A stretch of DNA of 64,000 nt from Peribacillus huizhouensis (GCF_014138605.1 NZ_JACJHX010000014.1:54939-118938); one strand, 5' to 3'; positions 9,336-18,921 are shown, numbered from the stretch's first letter. Notes: generated by a model not told the origin, from the letters alone. Translations and numbers: made by a program.

Positions 9336-10814
9336 TTATTTCTTATCCAATAACACAGATATTTCTTGTTCAAGCCTTACAAATCCATCAGACATACTTT
9401 GAATCTCTTCTTGTTGATTGGATACAAGCTTGAGTGTGTCATCAAGACTTTCTTTATTAATTTCTGTTGTATTCAAGTTTATTTCTACTCCTGCACCAAC
9501 CTCTTGCATCATGCTTCGTACATCTAAAATAAAATCTTGCAGATCTTTTGTTTGGTTGGAAATATTTTGCATATATGAATCCACATTTGAAAAAATATCT
9601 TTTACTTCAACCATTCCAACAGTGTTTTTCTCGATGGATTTTTGCGATTGAGAAATGGTGTTTGCAGCTGTATTCATTTTTGAATGGATTCCGGATAATA
9701 ATTCGGAAATAGAGTCGGATGATACTTTAGAGGATTCTGCTAATTTTCTAACCTCTTCAGCTACAACAGCAAATCCTTTTCCATGTTCGCCTGCTCTTGC
9801 TGCTTCTATCGATGCGTTTAAAGCTAGCAGGTTTGTCTGTTTTGATATGTCAGAAATTGTCTGAATGATTTTTTCAATTGATTCAGTTTCTTCATTCAAT
9901 TCCTGCATGAGATGAATTGTACTTTGAATATCACGATTGAAAGTAACTAAGTCATTTTCCAATATTTCAATACGTTTCCCACTTTCATGCGTTGCCATTT
10001 TCGTTGACTCTACATAATTGTGCATTTCTGTAATGGAGTTGGTCATATCGTCTACTTGATTATTTGTGGACTCCATACCATTGTTTAATTCTTTAGACTT
10101 TTCCGTTTGAGCATCAAAGGTTTGAAGCATTTCATCTAATAAGGCAACGATTTCTAAGCCACGTGTATTTGCAACATCCGTTGCTTGATTCAATCCGACT
10201 TGATACTCTTTTACAGATGCTAGCGAATGAGTGATGCCATTTAACATTTGTTGTAATTTCTCTTGAGATTCAATCGCTTCTAATTTTTGAACGACAACCT
10301 CTTTTTGTAATTTATTATTGAAATATGCTTGCAATATAGAAGCTAATGATACAAAACAAAAGGTGAGTAAAAAATACATTAAATCAACAGGATTCGTTGA
10401 ATGAAAAATGACATCACCTTGTGTAAAAAAGTAATACGATACGATTGCTAAAGTAATTAAAATGGTCAATCCGTTAATAATTTTGTCCTGATAAATGCCC
10501 ATTACGGCAACATAAAAGTAAATTGTCATAATATTAATCATATGTGGATCAATACTAACGATTGTGAACATGAAAGCCCCAATTACAATTAAATTAAAAT
10601 ATTTCATAAATAGAGCCAGTTTATCTTTCCATCTCGGTCGATTGGAGATATAGGCAAATGGGGCTAATATCCCATAAATGATGCCAAGAACTGTCGCAAC
10701 AAAAGTAAATGGAATACCAAGGATGAGGTTCAATAACTGGACTGTTGTTATAATGCCTGCAAAAACTAGAACGACCCAGTTATTTCTTCTTACTAACAAA
10801 TTAATATTCTCCAA
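9336..10814 (-). CDS. Methyl-accepting chemotaxis protein with multi-pass membrane sensor
   Basis: 492 residues. About residues 1-170 form roughly six hydrophobic helices with no sizeable extracellular loop, followed by a coiled-coil signalling domain. The conserved tip is [20 protein letters not shown] with KLAESS after it. No classical HAMP domain or large extracellular ligand domain is visible, so the signal is probably sensed in the membrane, or internally. TTG at 10814 lies behind AAGGGGAT. The start overlaps the upstream acyltransferase stop by 14 bases, so the pair is translationally coupled. Function as a CheA/CheW-linked receptor is inferred from the domain. Confidence 0.92.
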   Translation of the reverse strand: MENINLLVRRNNWVVLVFAGIITTVQLLNLILGIPFTFVATVLGIIYGILAPFAYISNRPRWKDKLALFMKYFNLIVIGAFMFTIVSIDPHMINIMTIYFYVAVMGIYQDKIINGLTILITLAIVSYYFFTQGDVIFHSTNPVDLMYFLLTFCFVSLASILQAYFNNKLQKEVVVQKLEAIESQEKLQQMLNGITHSLASVKEYQVGLNQATDVANTRGLEIVALLDEMLQTFDAQTEKSKELNNGMESTNNQVDDMTNSITEMHNYVESTKMATHESGKRIEILENDLVTFNRDIQSTIHLMQELNEETESIEKIIQTISDISKQTNLLALNASIEAARAGEHGKGFAVVAEEVRKLAESSKVSSDSISELLSGIHSKMNTAANTISQSQKSIEKNTVGMVEVKDIFSNVDSYMQNISNQTKDLQDFILDVRSMMQEVGAGVEINLNTTEINKESLDDTLKLVSNQQEEIQSMSDGFVRLEQEISVLLDKK

Positions 10815-11391
10815 CTAAATCCCCTTCTTTCTGTTCAATTAAAGTTGTAAGCCAAGCATATTTTTCAAGATGCTTGTTTTCATAAACTTCCTTTAGATGA
10901 AAAAGCGTGGGCACTGCATAAGCACCTTTGTAAAAAACATCATCTTTTACCTTTATAGATGAGATATGGTATGAATCATTAAATGAACGAAAAACCTTAG
11001 GATCAGCAATTCCAATTGCATGTGTGTAGCCATTTTTTTCTGCATAATCAATCATTAAACAAATCGCACTTCTGCCAAGCTTTCCACGATATTCAGGTAA
11101 AACGGCAAAACTATCAACTTCCATGACCTTCATATCATTAGTTACAACATCTTCAAATAAGTTCTTCATAAAAGGGTTTGTCCAAATTCCGTAAGGTGTG
11201 ATTTCATATGTCCCGCCATAATGTCCGTCTTCACTTACAAATAAAAATAAATCAGAACCATTTTTCGCATATTCCATCTCGAATCCCTTCTCATCCCATG
11301 ACACTTTCTTAATGCGATGAAATGTTGCAAGCTCCTCTTCTGTGCTAACTTTTTTGTACATCATGTTGCTTTTTTCTTTTACTGCATTCAA
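10801..11391 (-). CDS. GNAT-fold acyltransferase, autoinducer-synthase-like
   Basis: 196-residue soluble protein. The pattern is that of the GNAT superfamily: a beta-strand [17 protein letters not shown] (acyl-CoA or acyl-carrier pyrophosphate loop) at about residue 95, followed by [17 protein letters not shown]. The N-terminal arrangement ([15 protein letters not shown], then GGTYEITPY) recalls LuxI/FeeM-type N-acyl synthases more than simple acetyltransferases; this is fold-level inference from memory. TTG at 11391 lies behind GGAGG. It overlaps the chemoreceptor gene, forming a two-gene unit. An ordinary GNAT acetyltransferase is the main alternative. Confidence 0.7.
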   Translation of the reverse strand: MNAVKEKSNMMYKKVSTEEELATFHRIKKVSWDEKGFEMEYAKNGSDLFLFVSEDGHYGGTYEITPYGIWTNPFMKNLFEDVVTNDMKVMEVDSFAVLPEYRGKLGRSAICLMIDYAEKNGYTHAIGIADPKVFRSFNDSYHISSIKVKDDVFYKGAYAVPTLFHLKEVYENKHLEKYAWLTTLIEQKEGDLVGEY

Positions 11392-12001
11392 GATCTGTAC
11401 TCCTCCAGTGTTCTAATCTACGATTTATGTAGATGTATTAATAAAAAAAACAAATTCTATGCTATTTGGCCTATATGTTATTATTCGACATTTTATGAAA
11501 AATTTTAAGCTTATCTTGTAAAGCTTTTCATTAAACAACAAAAAAAGCGCCACATTTCACAATTTTTTAGTATGTGTTCAAGAGGAAGGGTAGAAGAGGT
11601 GAGTTGCGAGATACCGTATTAACCTTGTGTCTATGCATTAATAACTGAAGAGACAAGGCGATAATAAAAAAATTGTAACTGTGAAGGAATTTTATCTGTC
11701 TGCAAAATTTACCATAATTTTGAACCATCTATTATAGATAACGACCATTAAATATGCATCATATGGAAGATCTTCTCACGATTAATTGTATTTTTTACCC
11801 TCCAAATCTTATGAATTAATATGCTGTTTATTTTTTGAAAATTCGTGAAAATATGTGCTGAATTGAGATTTCATCAGTTTAATAAATATTGTCTTGATTT
11901 TTCAAATAATTATATTTTTACGTATTATTTACAATATTAATAAACTAAATTAAAGAATAGCTGATAAAATTTAATTCATAAATAAATGTTGGTTCACACA
12001 T

Positions 12002-12017
12002 TAGACACCGGTGTCTA
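12002..12017. promoter_or_regulatory. LacI-type operator 1
   Basis: Perfect 16-base palindrome TAGACACCGGTGTCTA. Its 12-base core recurs at 12082-12093 and upstream of the LacI-family gene, pointing to that regulator as the ligand-dependent binder. Confidence 0.75.
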
Positions 12018-12081
12018 CTGTATGAAAAGTAAAAGAGTTAGGCAAATAACTTTAGAAGTTAACTTCTTTATCCTCCTGAAT

Positions 12082-12093
12082 GACACCGGTGTC
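12082..12093. promoter_or_regulatory. LacI-type operator 2
   Basis: Second perfect copy of GACACCGGTGTC, with its centre 78 bases (about 7.4 helical turns) from the first. It lies about 40 bases before the remnant permease start. A pair at this distance would suit looping repression. Confidence 0.75.
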
Positions 12094-12133
12094 CATCAGG
12101 GAATGCATTTCTGATTAGTAAAGAGTTAAATGA

Positions 12134-12651
12134 ATGGATCAACAGATTATGAGAAGACTCTATGGAGGAATAATATTAGTAGCTGGATATAAATTCATTT
12201 ATGGTGAAACGGGTTTTTTTACTCAAGTATTAATGAACTTTTTTCCTACTATGAATGCTAAATGGTTTACAGGGTATCTAGCAGTTGTATTTGTGATGAC
12301 ATTTGCTTCGACTTCAAATCATGTACTCTGGATTCTTCATTAGAAGAAGCTGCTAAAGATTTAGGTGCAAAAACGTTTTATACGTTTATCAAAGTAGTAT
12401 TACCTATTATTTTACCGTCAGCATTAGCGATTCTTGCTTAGAACTTTAATAGTCAACTTACTGATTATGACATGTCCGTATTCTTGTACCATCCATTGTT
12501 CCAATCGCTTGGTATTGTTATTCAAAATAGTACAGAACCAACTGCCTCAGTTGATGCAAAAGCAATGACTTTTGTTTACTCCGTATTGTTAATGTTTATA
12601 ACAGCTCTGGTTATTTACTCTGTATATGGTAGAAATGGTTCTAGAAAGTAA
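12134..12651 (+). pseudogene. ABC transporter permease remnant
   Basis: An ATG frame (12134-12343) encodes a membrane segment including GYLAVVFVMTFASTSNH. The sequence then shifts frame into EEAAKDLGAKTFYTFIKVV, the EAA cytoplasmic loop that contacts the ATPase, and continues through two more hydrophobic segments to 12651, with an in-frame TAG at 12439-12441. The remains look like the C-terminal permease half of an iron/thiamine-type (FbpB-like) ABC importer with an internal deletion, a frameshift and a nonsense codon. Binding protein and ATPase are absent, so the importer is lost. It is downstream of the twin operators. Confidence 0.8.
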
Positions 12652-12679
12652 GAAGTGTTCGTGCACTTTAGAGGATCTA

Positions 12680-12840
12680 GATAAAGTGAAACTTCAATCA
12701 GTGGGGGTTTTCTTCATCCACCACTGATTGTTAGTTGAACCAATCGGGCTTTTACGGGCAAGTTGTCCCCCACCTATGCTTCTTTGATTCCTCTAAGCCT
12801 TGAGGTGGGGGGCTTACTGCCCGTTAATGCGGGATAAAGG
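12680..12840 (+). repeat. Family B multi-hairpin repeat, copy 1 (IS200/IS605-like ends)
   Basis: Begins GATAAAGTGAAACTTCAATC and ends CCCGTTAATGCGGGATAAAG. It is nearly identical to 45391-45550. Internal hairpins: CAGTGGGGG paired with CCACTGAT, ACGGGCA.GTT paired with ACTGCCCGT, and CCCCCACCT paired with AGGTGGGGG. Its right end supplies the AAAGG of the ribosome site of the PP2C-like gene. Subterminal-hairpin architecture without inverted termini suggests a passive IS200/IS605-type derivative; this is inference. Confidence 0.7.
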
Positions 12841-12848
12841 AGTATTCT

Positions 12849-13682
12849 ATGAAAATTATTGAAAAGATTTCAATCGCAAAAACAGGACAAGAAAAAGACA
12901 ATGAAGATGCTATGGTCATTGCAGATTCCTTTATTGCTGTCATTGATGGAATGACGCCAAAAGATTATTCTCTGTATCAAGGTGAGTCACCTGCACGTAT
13001 TGCGATTAAACGAATTGCAACCGAAATACAATCTTTTCCTGCAAATATTACTTGTCTAGAGGCATCAAGAAGATTGACCGAATGTATACGTGATTATTAC
13101 GTAGAAAATAACATGATGAAGGAAGTAACGGATCATCCTCATAAGCGAATGTCAGCTAGTGCCATTATATTTAGTAAAACTAGACAAGAAATCTGGTTAA
13201 TGGGGGATTGTCATTGTTTAATAGATGGCTTTCATGTCACAAACGAAAAAAAGATTGATCATCTTTTATCAGAAATGAGAAGTCAGCTCATTTCGAACTA
13301 TTTGCAAACAGATTCCGTTGAAGAATTATTAGAAAATGATCGAGCGAGAGAGGATATTCAACCTTTTTTAATGAGTCAATATCTTTACCAAAACAATAGG
13401 TATGACTCGGTGTTATCCTATTCAGTCATTGATGGTTTCTCAATGAATGCCGATCAAATAAAAATAGCTACATGTAATAATGCCCATACCATTGTTCTTG
13501 CAAGTGATGGCTACCCATTTTTGAAAGAAAGCTTTACAGATACAGAAACTGAACTTCAAACTCTTTTAAAAAATGATCCTCTTATGTTTAATCTTCTTAA
13601 ATCGACGAAGGGCATAAAAAAGGGGAACACATCGTTTGATGACCGAACGTATATCAAAATAAAAATGGTTAGGAGTAAATGA
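12849..13682 (+). CDS. PP2C-like phosphatase domain protein
   Basis: 277-residue soluble protein. The order of short motifs matches metal-dependent PP2C phosphatases: KDNEDA near residue 17, AVIDGMT (the usual D-G metal site), MGDCHCLIDG in place of the usual GDSR, LASDGY at about 218 and DDRTYI near the C-terminus. The Asp residues needed for two metals are present, but the sequence is divergent. The stop overlaps the next gene by 4 bases. Pairing with a glycerophosphodiesterase and a LacI regulator suggests a metabolic role rather than stress signalling. The substrate is unknown. Confidence 0.75.
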   Translation: MKIIEKISIAKTGQEKDNEDAMVIADSFIAVIDGMTPKDYSLYQGESPARIAIKRIATEIQSFPANITCLEASRRLTECIRDYYVENNMMKEVTDHPHKRMSASAIIFSKTRQEIWLMGDCHCLIDGFHVTNEKKIDHLLSEMRSQLISNYLQTDSVEELLENDRAREDIQPFLMSQYLYQNNRYDSVLSYSVIDGFSMNADQIKIATCNNAHTIVLASDGYPFLKESFTDTETELQTLLKNDPLMFNLLKSTKGIKKGNTSFDDRTYIKIKMVRSK

Positions 13683-14590
13683 TGGAACAAATACTAAATT
13701 TCATAACTAGATATCATGATTTTCAAGATTTTTATGAAAAGTTTAAAGAAAAAGGGAATTATTTATTCCCAGTTGCGCATAGAGGGTGTTGGAAATTTGC
13801 CCCTGAAAATTCCCTATCAGCCATTCAAAATTGTATGAACAAAGGTGTCTTCATTATTGAACTAGACGTTCACAAAACGAAAGATGGCAAAGTAATCTTG
13901 ATGCATGATGATTCTGTCGACCGGATGACAAACGGGTCAGGGAAAATTGCTGATTTAACGTTAGAACAAATTAAAGCATTGTTTCTTAAGAAGAACAATG
14001 GTGGTGATGAAGCTGTATTAACAAATGAGAAAGTACCGACACTGTTAGAGGCAATGAATTTAGTTAAAGACAAAGCCTTAGTTAATATTGATAAATGCTG
14101 GGATATTAGAGAAGAAGTATACGAAATCTTAGAGCAAACAGATACGTTTGATCATGCACTGATTAAAAGTGACTCTACAATCGAGAATATCGAAAAATTT
14201 TTGAATTCAAAAGATAAAAAACTACATTATATGCATAAAGTAAATGAAGTAAATGTCCATGAACTAGAAGATATCATTACAAAATTTCAGCCGATTGCGA
14301 TTGAGATTTCTTTTCAATATGATACAAGCACCGTTGTATCAGAAGAAGTACTAATAAAAATAAAAGAAAACGCAAATGTATGGGTAAACTCGTTGGATTT
14401 ATCATTAAATGGTGGTCATTCAGATACGCTGTCACTTGTGGATCCTGATGCAGGTTGGGGATGGTTGGTCGATAAAGGAATGAATATCATTCAAACCGAT
14501 TACTCTTTTAAGTTATTAGACTATCTCGATGAAAAGTTAGCGAATCATTATAATAGTGAACGGTTTTATCAAAAAGAAAACCGTAAATAA
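13679..14590 (+). CDS. Glycerophosphodiester phosphodiesterase family protein
   Basis: 303 residues. The GDPD catalytic core is clear: VAHRGCWKFAPENSLSA near residue 33 (His-Arg and Glu-Asn), IELDVHKTKDGKVILMHDD with the metal-binding Glu, Asp and the general-acid His, and later NIDKCW. Such enzymes release glycerol-3-phosphate from glycerophosphodiesters. There is no signal peptide, so it is cytoplasmic, fitting hydrolysis of an imported substrate. Translation is coupled to the PP2C-like gene (ATGA overlap, GGAG upstream). The importer expected to feed it is now a pseudogene. Confidence 0.9.
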   Translation: MMEQILNFITRYHDFQDFYEKFKEKGNYLFPVAHRGCWKFAPENSLSAIQNCMNKGVFIIELDVHKTKDGKVILMHDDSVDRMTNGSGKIADLTLEQIKALFLKKNNGGDEAVLTNEKVPTLLEAMNLVKDKALVNIDKCWDIREEVYEILEQTDTFDHALIKSDSTIENIEKFLNSKDKKLHYMHKVNEVNVHELEDIITKFQPIAIEISFQYDTSTVVSEEVLIKIKENANVWVNSLDLSLNGGHSDTLSLVDPDAGWGWLVDKGMNIIQTDYSFKLLDYLDEKLANHYNSERFYQKENRK

Positions 14591-14611
14591 ATTGGAAGAG
14601 GGAAATTCGAT

Positions 14612-14695
14612 TTGCATACTCACCACGAACGATGTGGACATGCAGAAGATACAAATTTATTTCAAGGGAATGAAAAGTACACGGTAATGTTATAA
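14612..14695 (+). pseudogene. Stub of a PHP-domain phosphatase gene
   Basis: TTG at 14612 behind GGAAGAGGG begins a frame reading MHTHHERCGHAEDT, the start of PHP-domain histidinol-phosphatase-like proteins (HxH metal motif and the following CGHA). It stops after 27 codons at 14693-14695 with unrelated sequence. It is probably the 5' remnant of a third enzyme in this operon, cut by a deletion. Confidence 0.65.
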
Positions 14696-14752
14696 TCACT
14701 GTAAATCTCAAATATGGTTTATGATCATAAATCATGCAAGTTGTATATTTTT

Positions 14753-14791
14753 AAAAACCAAGTTAAGAGAAAAATCTCAACTTGGTTTTTT
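14753..14791. terminator. Bidirectional terminator
   Basis: AAAACCAAGTT and AACTTGGTTTT arms around a short loop, T-run on the plus side, A-run on the other. Located between the GDPD operon and the converging LacI gene. Confidence 0.85.
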
Positions 14792-15782
14792 ACAATGTAC
14801 TTTTTCTCACGACTAATTCCGTTTTAATTTTATAGGAAGTCGTTTGTTCACCTGCTAATTTTTTGACTAGTTTTTGGACGAGTATTTGTCCAATTCTTTC
14901 AAAATCTTGTTCCACAGATGTTAATTCAGGAAAAACTTCCGTACAAATGGGCATATTTCCAAAGCCGATGACACTTACTTTGTCGGGACACGGAATTTGA
15001 TATTTATTGATCGCTTTAATGGCTCCTAATGCTGAGAAATCAGAAGATATGATTAAACCATTTGGTAAAGTATCATTTTTGAAATGTTTTTCTACATACT
15101 GAAAGACGTCAGTACTGTTGGACAAGTCAGTGATAATCCTATTCGGTTCAAAAGGGATATGATTATCTAAAAAAGCTTTGTGAAACCCTTTTATTTTTTC
15201 ATCATGGGTAGGCCAGTTTGGATTATCTAACAATAAATGAATGTCGGACATACCAGACTTGAATAAATAGTTTGCGGCAAGATAGGCTCCAGTTTCATGG
15301 TCCGTTCCCACATACGTAAATTTATCATTTTTTCCGGATACAATAACTGGAACACCTAATTTTTCTACTTCTTCTAGTAATGCATTGTTGCGTGGGGAGT
15401 TTAGGACAATCATTCCATCATAATACCCTTTTTCTAAAACTCCCATATAATTGGACTCTAATTCATCTAAGTTATTTACTAATACGACTTTGTATTTTTC
15501 ATTGTTTGCTTCTTTGATAATGTTATTAATAATAATGCTTGTTCTTTGGACAGGATAATTGTCTCGATCGATGTCAGACACAACAAGAATTTGAAACGTT
15601 TTGTTTTGTGACAATCCTTTTGCATAGTAATTCATCGTATAATTAGTTTCTTTTAAAACTCTTAAAACTTTTTCCTTTGTTTCTTTCCTTACACCTGTTT
15701 CGTTGTTAATCACTCTTGAAACGGTTTTAAAGGAGACATTAGCAAGCTGTGCAATATCACGTAATGTATATTTTTTTTCCAA
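14790..15782 (-). CDS. LacI family transcriptional regulator
   Basis: 330 residues from the chosen start. The N-terminus is a LacI helix-turn-helix (LRDIAQLANVSFKTVSRV), followed by the hinge and a periplasmic-binding-like effector domain with GYYDGMIVLNSP and SVIGFGNMP near the end. The outer GTG at 15797 lacks a ribosome site, whereas TTG at 15782 follows GAGGATTG with 5-6 base spacing. A GACACCGGTGTC palindrome lies about 60 bases upstream, implying autoregulation; the same site occurs twice before the decayed ABC/GDPD operon. The inducer is probably a glycerophosphodiester or polyol (inference from neighbours). Confidence 0.92.
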   Translation of the reverse strand: MEKKYTLRDIAQLANVSFKTVSRVINNETGVRKETKEKVLRVLKETNYTMNYYAKGLSQNKTFQILVVSDIDRDNYPVQRTSIIINNIIKEANNEKYKVVLVNNLDELESNYMGVLEKGYYDGMIVLNSPRNNALLEEVEKLGVPVIVSGKNDKFTYVGTDHETGAYLAANYLFKSGMSDIHLLLDNPNWPTHDEKIKGFHKAFLDNHIPFEPNRIITDLSNSTDVFQYVEKHFKNDTLPNGLIISSDFSALGAIKAINKYQIPCPDKVSVIGFGNMPICTEVFPELTSVEQDFERIGQILVQKLVKKLAGEQTTSYKIKTELVVRKSTL

Positions 15783-15845
15783 TTTATCAATCCTCACTTA
15801 ATTAACAATATTCCTATGTTCACTATATCATAAGTGACCTATTAT

Positions 15846-15857
15846 GACACCGGTGTC
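15846..15857. promoter_or_regulatory. LacI-type operator 3
   Basis: Third perfect GACACCGGTGTC, in the region upstream of the LacI-family start. The remaining bases up to 16268 are AT-rich with no gene seen; they must also contain the promoter of the YfcC-type gene. Confidence 0.75.
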
Positions 15858-16268
15858 TAAGTGTTTTTACCAAATCTTAAAATAAAGGGGATTCAAATTT
15901 ACATTATAAAATTAACCGAAGTCATCCAGACTTTTACATCTTGGATTATTCATTTAAATTACCATAGTCTTCAAGAATTCACTCAATAAATACCTATCAT
16001 TTAATAAGAAGAGAATCGGATATAATTTTCATTTTAGGAACAAAATAGAGGATTCTAGAACGTGAATCTGAAGTAATTTGGATACTGAATAAGGATTTCT
16101 TAAAAAATAACATTGTATAAAAATTAATATATATGTATAATTATTTTTATTTAAAATCTGATGTACTACTTTTAATTCTGAAAGGAAATACAAGTAGATT
16201 TTACAAAAGAATCTTCACAAACCACATATGGTGATACATGAGTAATAGTAGGGTTAAGGAGGAAATGA

Positions 16269-17672
16269 GTGAGTAAACTGGTAGTTAATCAAACAAAAGA
16301 GCCAAAAAATATCAATGTATATGTCTTAATGTTTTGTCTCATTATAGTATCGGCAATCTTAACATATCTCGTTCCAGCAGGGCAATTTGAAAGGACAGAG
16401 GTTGATGGGCGTAGTGTCATTCAACCAGAAACGTTTCAAAATGTTGATGGAAATCCAGTTGGGCTTTTAGACATTTTCAATAGTATTCATAGCGGCATGG
16501 TACAAGGTTCAAATATTATTTTCTTTGTTCTAATTATTGGTGGAGCATTTGGAATTCTTTCTGCGACTAAAGCGTTAGATGCATTTATTGCTATGCTTTC
16601 AGTCAAAATGGCGAACCGTGAAAAACTAATTATCCCTGTGCTTATGTTGTTTTTTGCTGCAGGTGGTGCATTAATGGGAATGTCAGATGAAACCATTGTG
16701 TATGTCGCGATTCTAGTTCCAATGGCGATTGCATTAGGGTTTGATGCCATTACAGGCTATGCTATTGTCACTCTTGGTGCGTCCGTTGGCTTTACTGCAG
16801 CTGTGATGAATCCGTTCACGGTTGGTATTGCTCAAGATATTGCTGAACTCCCAACATTTTCAGGGATGGGTTTCCGTCTTATCGTATTTGTTGTCTTATA
16901 CTTGGCAGCCGTTATCTATGTTTATCGTTATGCTGGAAAAGTAAAAAGCAATCCTTCACTTGGGTTTTACGGGTACTATAAACAAGAAAAGAAAGAGGCT
17001 CTTTTACACGCTAACACAAAAATGGAAACGAGACACAAACTAGTGTTAATCACTTTTCTCTGCAATTTTGTTGTCCTCGTATTCGGTGTTATTAAATTAG
17101 GTTGGTATATTACTGAAATTGCTGGTTTGTTCTTATTATTTGGAGTAATTATGGGCCTTATTGGAAAATTATCTCCCTCTGAAATTGCTGATAACTTTAT
17201 TAAGGGAGCAGGCAGCCTAATTGGTGCGGCTGTGATTATCGGACTGGCACAGGCGGTTTTAGTGGTTTTTGATACAGCGGGACTAATGGATACAATCCTT
17301 TACTATTCTTCACAAGCGATTGATGCAATTCCTGCTTCTATGACTGCTGTGGGGATGTTATTCTTTCAAATAGGGTTAAACTTTCTAGTTCCATCTGGGA
17401 GTGGACAAGCAGCATTAACGATGCCACTAATGGCTCCATTATCGGACTTAGTTGGTGTTACAAGACAAACAGCTGTCCTTGCATTTCAATTCGGCGATGG
17501 AATTTCAAATATCATCTTTCCTACAAGCGGCTATTTGATTGCTGGTCTAGCAGTTGCCGGAATTCCTTGGGGGAAATGGATTAAGTGGTTGCTGCCCTTT
17601 TTCTTCATTCAAATTGGAATTGCCATTATCGCACTTATGATTGCGCAGTGGATTCATTATGGACCGTTTTAA
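16269..17672 (+). CDS. YfcC family (DcuC-like) transporter
   Basis: 467-residue polytopic membrane protein with about 12 hydrophobic segments. The N-terminal SAILTYLVPAGQFER and the re-entrant-like motifs GGALMGMSDETIVYV and LNFLVPSGSGQAALTMPLM place it in the YfcC/C4-dicarboxylate anaerobic carrier family, members of which are proposed to move amino acids or dipeptide-like substrates. GTG at 16269 follows AAGGAGG. The amidohydrolase starts 18 bases downstream, so the transporter probably imports the N-acylated substrate that the enzyme cleaves. Confidence 0.9.
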   Translation: MSKLVVNQTKEPKNINVYVLMFCLIIVSAILTYLVPAGQFERTEVDGRSVIQPETFQNVDGNPVGLLDIFNSIHSGMVQGSNIIFFVLIIGGAFGILSATKALDAFIAMLSVKMANREKLIIPVLMLFFAAGGALMGMSDETIVYVAILVPMAIALGFDAITGYAIVTLGASVGFTAAVMNPFTVGIAQDIAELPTFSGMGFRLIVFVVLYLAAVIYVYRYAGKVKSNPSLGFYGYYKQEKKEALLHANTKMETRHKLVLITFLCNFVVLVFGVIKLGWYITEIAGLFLLFGVIMGLIGKLSPSEIADNFIKGAGSLIGAAVIIGLAQAVLVVFDTAGLMDTILYYSSQAIDAIPASMTAVGMLFFQIGLNFLVPSGSGQAALTMPLMAPLSDLVGVTRQTAVLAFQFGDGISNIIFPTSGYLIAGLAVAGIPWGKWIKWLLPFFFIQIGIAIIALMIAQWIHYGPF

Positions 17673-17690
17673 ACAAAGGAGGAAATTTTC

Positions 17691-18845
17691 TTGCAAAATA
17701 TCTATGTAGATGAGCATTTAATTAAACAAGCGATTGAAGATCGTCGCTTTTTTCACCAACATCCCGAGTTATCGGGAGAAGAATTCGAAACATGTGCCTT
17801 TATTCGTAACAGACTTGAAGCATTAAAAATAGAAATATTAGATTTCGAACCACCTAGTGTGATTGGTTTTATTAAAGGGACAAAAGGAAACAAAACGATC
17901 GCGTTAAGAGCAGATATCGATGCTTTGCCGATTACAGAAGAAGGGGATAAACCTTATCTTTCAAAAAATCCTGGGGTAGCGCATATGTGCGGGCATGATG
18001 GTCATACAGCAACATTGTTAGCGGTAGCCGAATGGCTATCGATAAAAGGAAATGAAGTCGAACCAAATATTGTCCTTATTTTTCAATCAGCCGAAGAAAT
18101 TACCCCTAGTGGAGCAGATAGGCTCATTAAACAAGGAGTATTAGAAAATGTCGATGCAATTTTCGGGATTCATTTGTGGCAAGGGATGGAAAAAGGGAAA
18201 ATCGGTTTAACACATGGACCGATGATGGCGTCAATTGATGACTTTGAGATCATGATTCAAGGTTCAGGCGGACATGGATCAATGCCCCATGAAACTGTTG
18301 ATCCGATCTATGTGGCGACACATGTGATTCAATCTTTACAAAGCATCATTAGTCGGAAATTAAATCCAATCGATTCTGGTGTTATTTCAGTTGGAAAGAT
18401 AGAAGCGGGGACGACATATAATATTATCCCAGATACCGCGAAATTAATTGGTACGATAAGGGCATTGACGCCGGAAGCTGTTGCTACGCTGCAAAACAAA
18501 ATGGTTCAACTTACAGAAGGGATTTGCAAGGCATTTGATGCAAAAGGTCAAGTAGATTTTATCATCGGAACGCCGCCGCTTGTTAATCATGCTAAAGAAT
18601 CTCACTTCGTTGAGTCAGTCATTCGCCAATCTTTTGGTGATGATGTATTTGAGTTAGTTGATCCGGTGATGGGTGGCGAAGACTTCTCTTATTATTTACA
18701 AAATAAACCGGGCGCGTTTATCTTTGTAGGTATGGGTGGAGAGAAAAGTATGTATCCGCACCACCACCCTAAATTCGATATTGATGAAGAGGTTATTCCA
18801 GATGCGATTAAGCTATTTATCGAAATCGCTAAAAAATATCAGTGA
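17691..18845 (+). CDS. M20 family amidohydrolase (N-acyl amino acid hydrolase type)
   Basis: 384 residues. The metallopeptidase core has HMCGHDGHTA (zinc ligands) at about residue 98, the catalytic Glu pair in QSAEEI at about 131, and a second metal region GGEDFSYY near the C-terminus. The central dimerisation domain has GGHGSMPHETVDP. These match the IAA-amino-acid/hippurate hydrolase group, which deacylates N-acyl amino acids. TTG at 17691 lies behind AAAGGAGG. It forms a two-gene unit with the YfcC transporter. The exact substrate is unknown. Confidence 0.92.
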   Translation: MQNIYVDEHLIKQAIEDRRFFHQHPELSGEEFETCAFIRNRLEALKIEILDFEPPSVIGFIKGTKGNKTIALRADIDALPITEEGDKPYLSKNPGVAHMCGHDGHTATLLAVAEWLSIKGNEVEPNIVLIFQSAEEITPSGADRLIKQGVLENVDAIFGIHLWQGMEKGKIGLTHGPMMASIDDFEIMIQGSGGHGSMPHETVDPIYVATHVIQSLQSIISRKLNPIDSGVISVGKIEAGTTYNIIPDTAKLIGTIRALTPEAVATLQNKMVQLTEGICKAFDAKGQVDFIIGTPPLVNHAKESHFVESVIRQSFGDDVFELVDPVMGGEDFSYYLQNKPGAFIFVGMGGEKSMYPHHHPKFDIDEEVIPDAIKLFIEIAKKYQ

Positions 18846-18885
18846 TCGAGAACCTTGTATTTGCTCAAGATCTAATAATATTCAT

Positions 18886-18921
18886 AAAACAGGACAGCTC
18901 ATCGTAGCTGTCCTGTTTTAT
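18886..18921 (+). terminator. Terminator of the transporter-amidohydrolase unit
   Basis: Perfect arms AAAACAGGACAGCT and AGCTGTCCTGTTTT with a 6-base loop, then ATTTC. Confidence 0.85.

Larger units (their letters stand above)
11392..12133. other. Long intergenic region upstream of the decayed ABC permease
   Basis: About 740 AT-rich bases. The left part must hold the promoter of the minus-strand acyltransferase operon. The right end has two GACACCGGTGTC operators. No open frame with a ribosome site was seen between. Given the wrecked permease that follows, binding-protein and ATPase genes may once have stood here, but no readable remnant was found. Confidence 0.5.
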
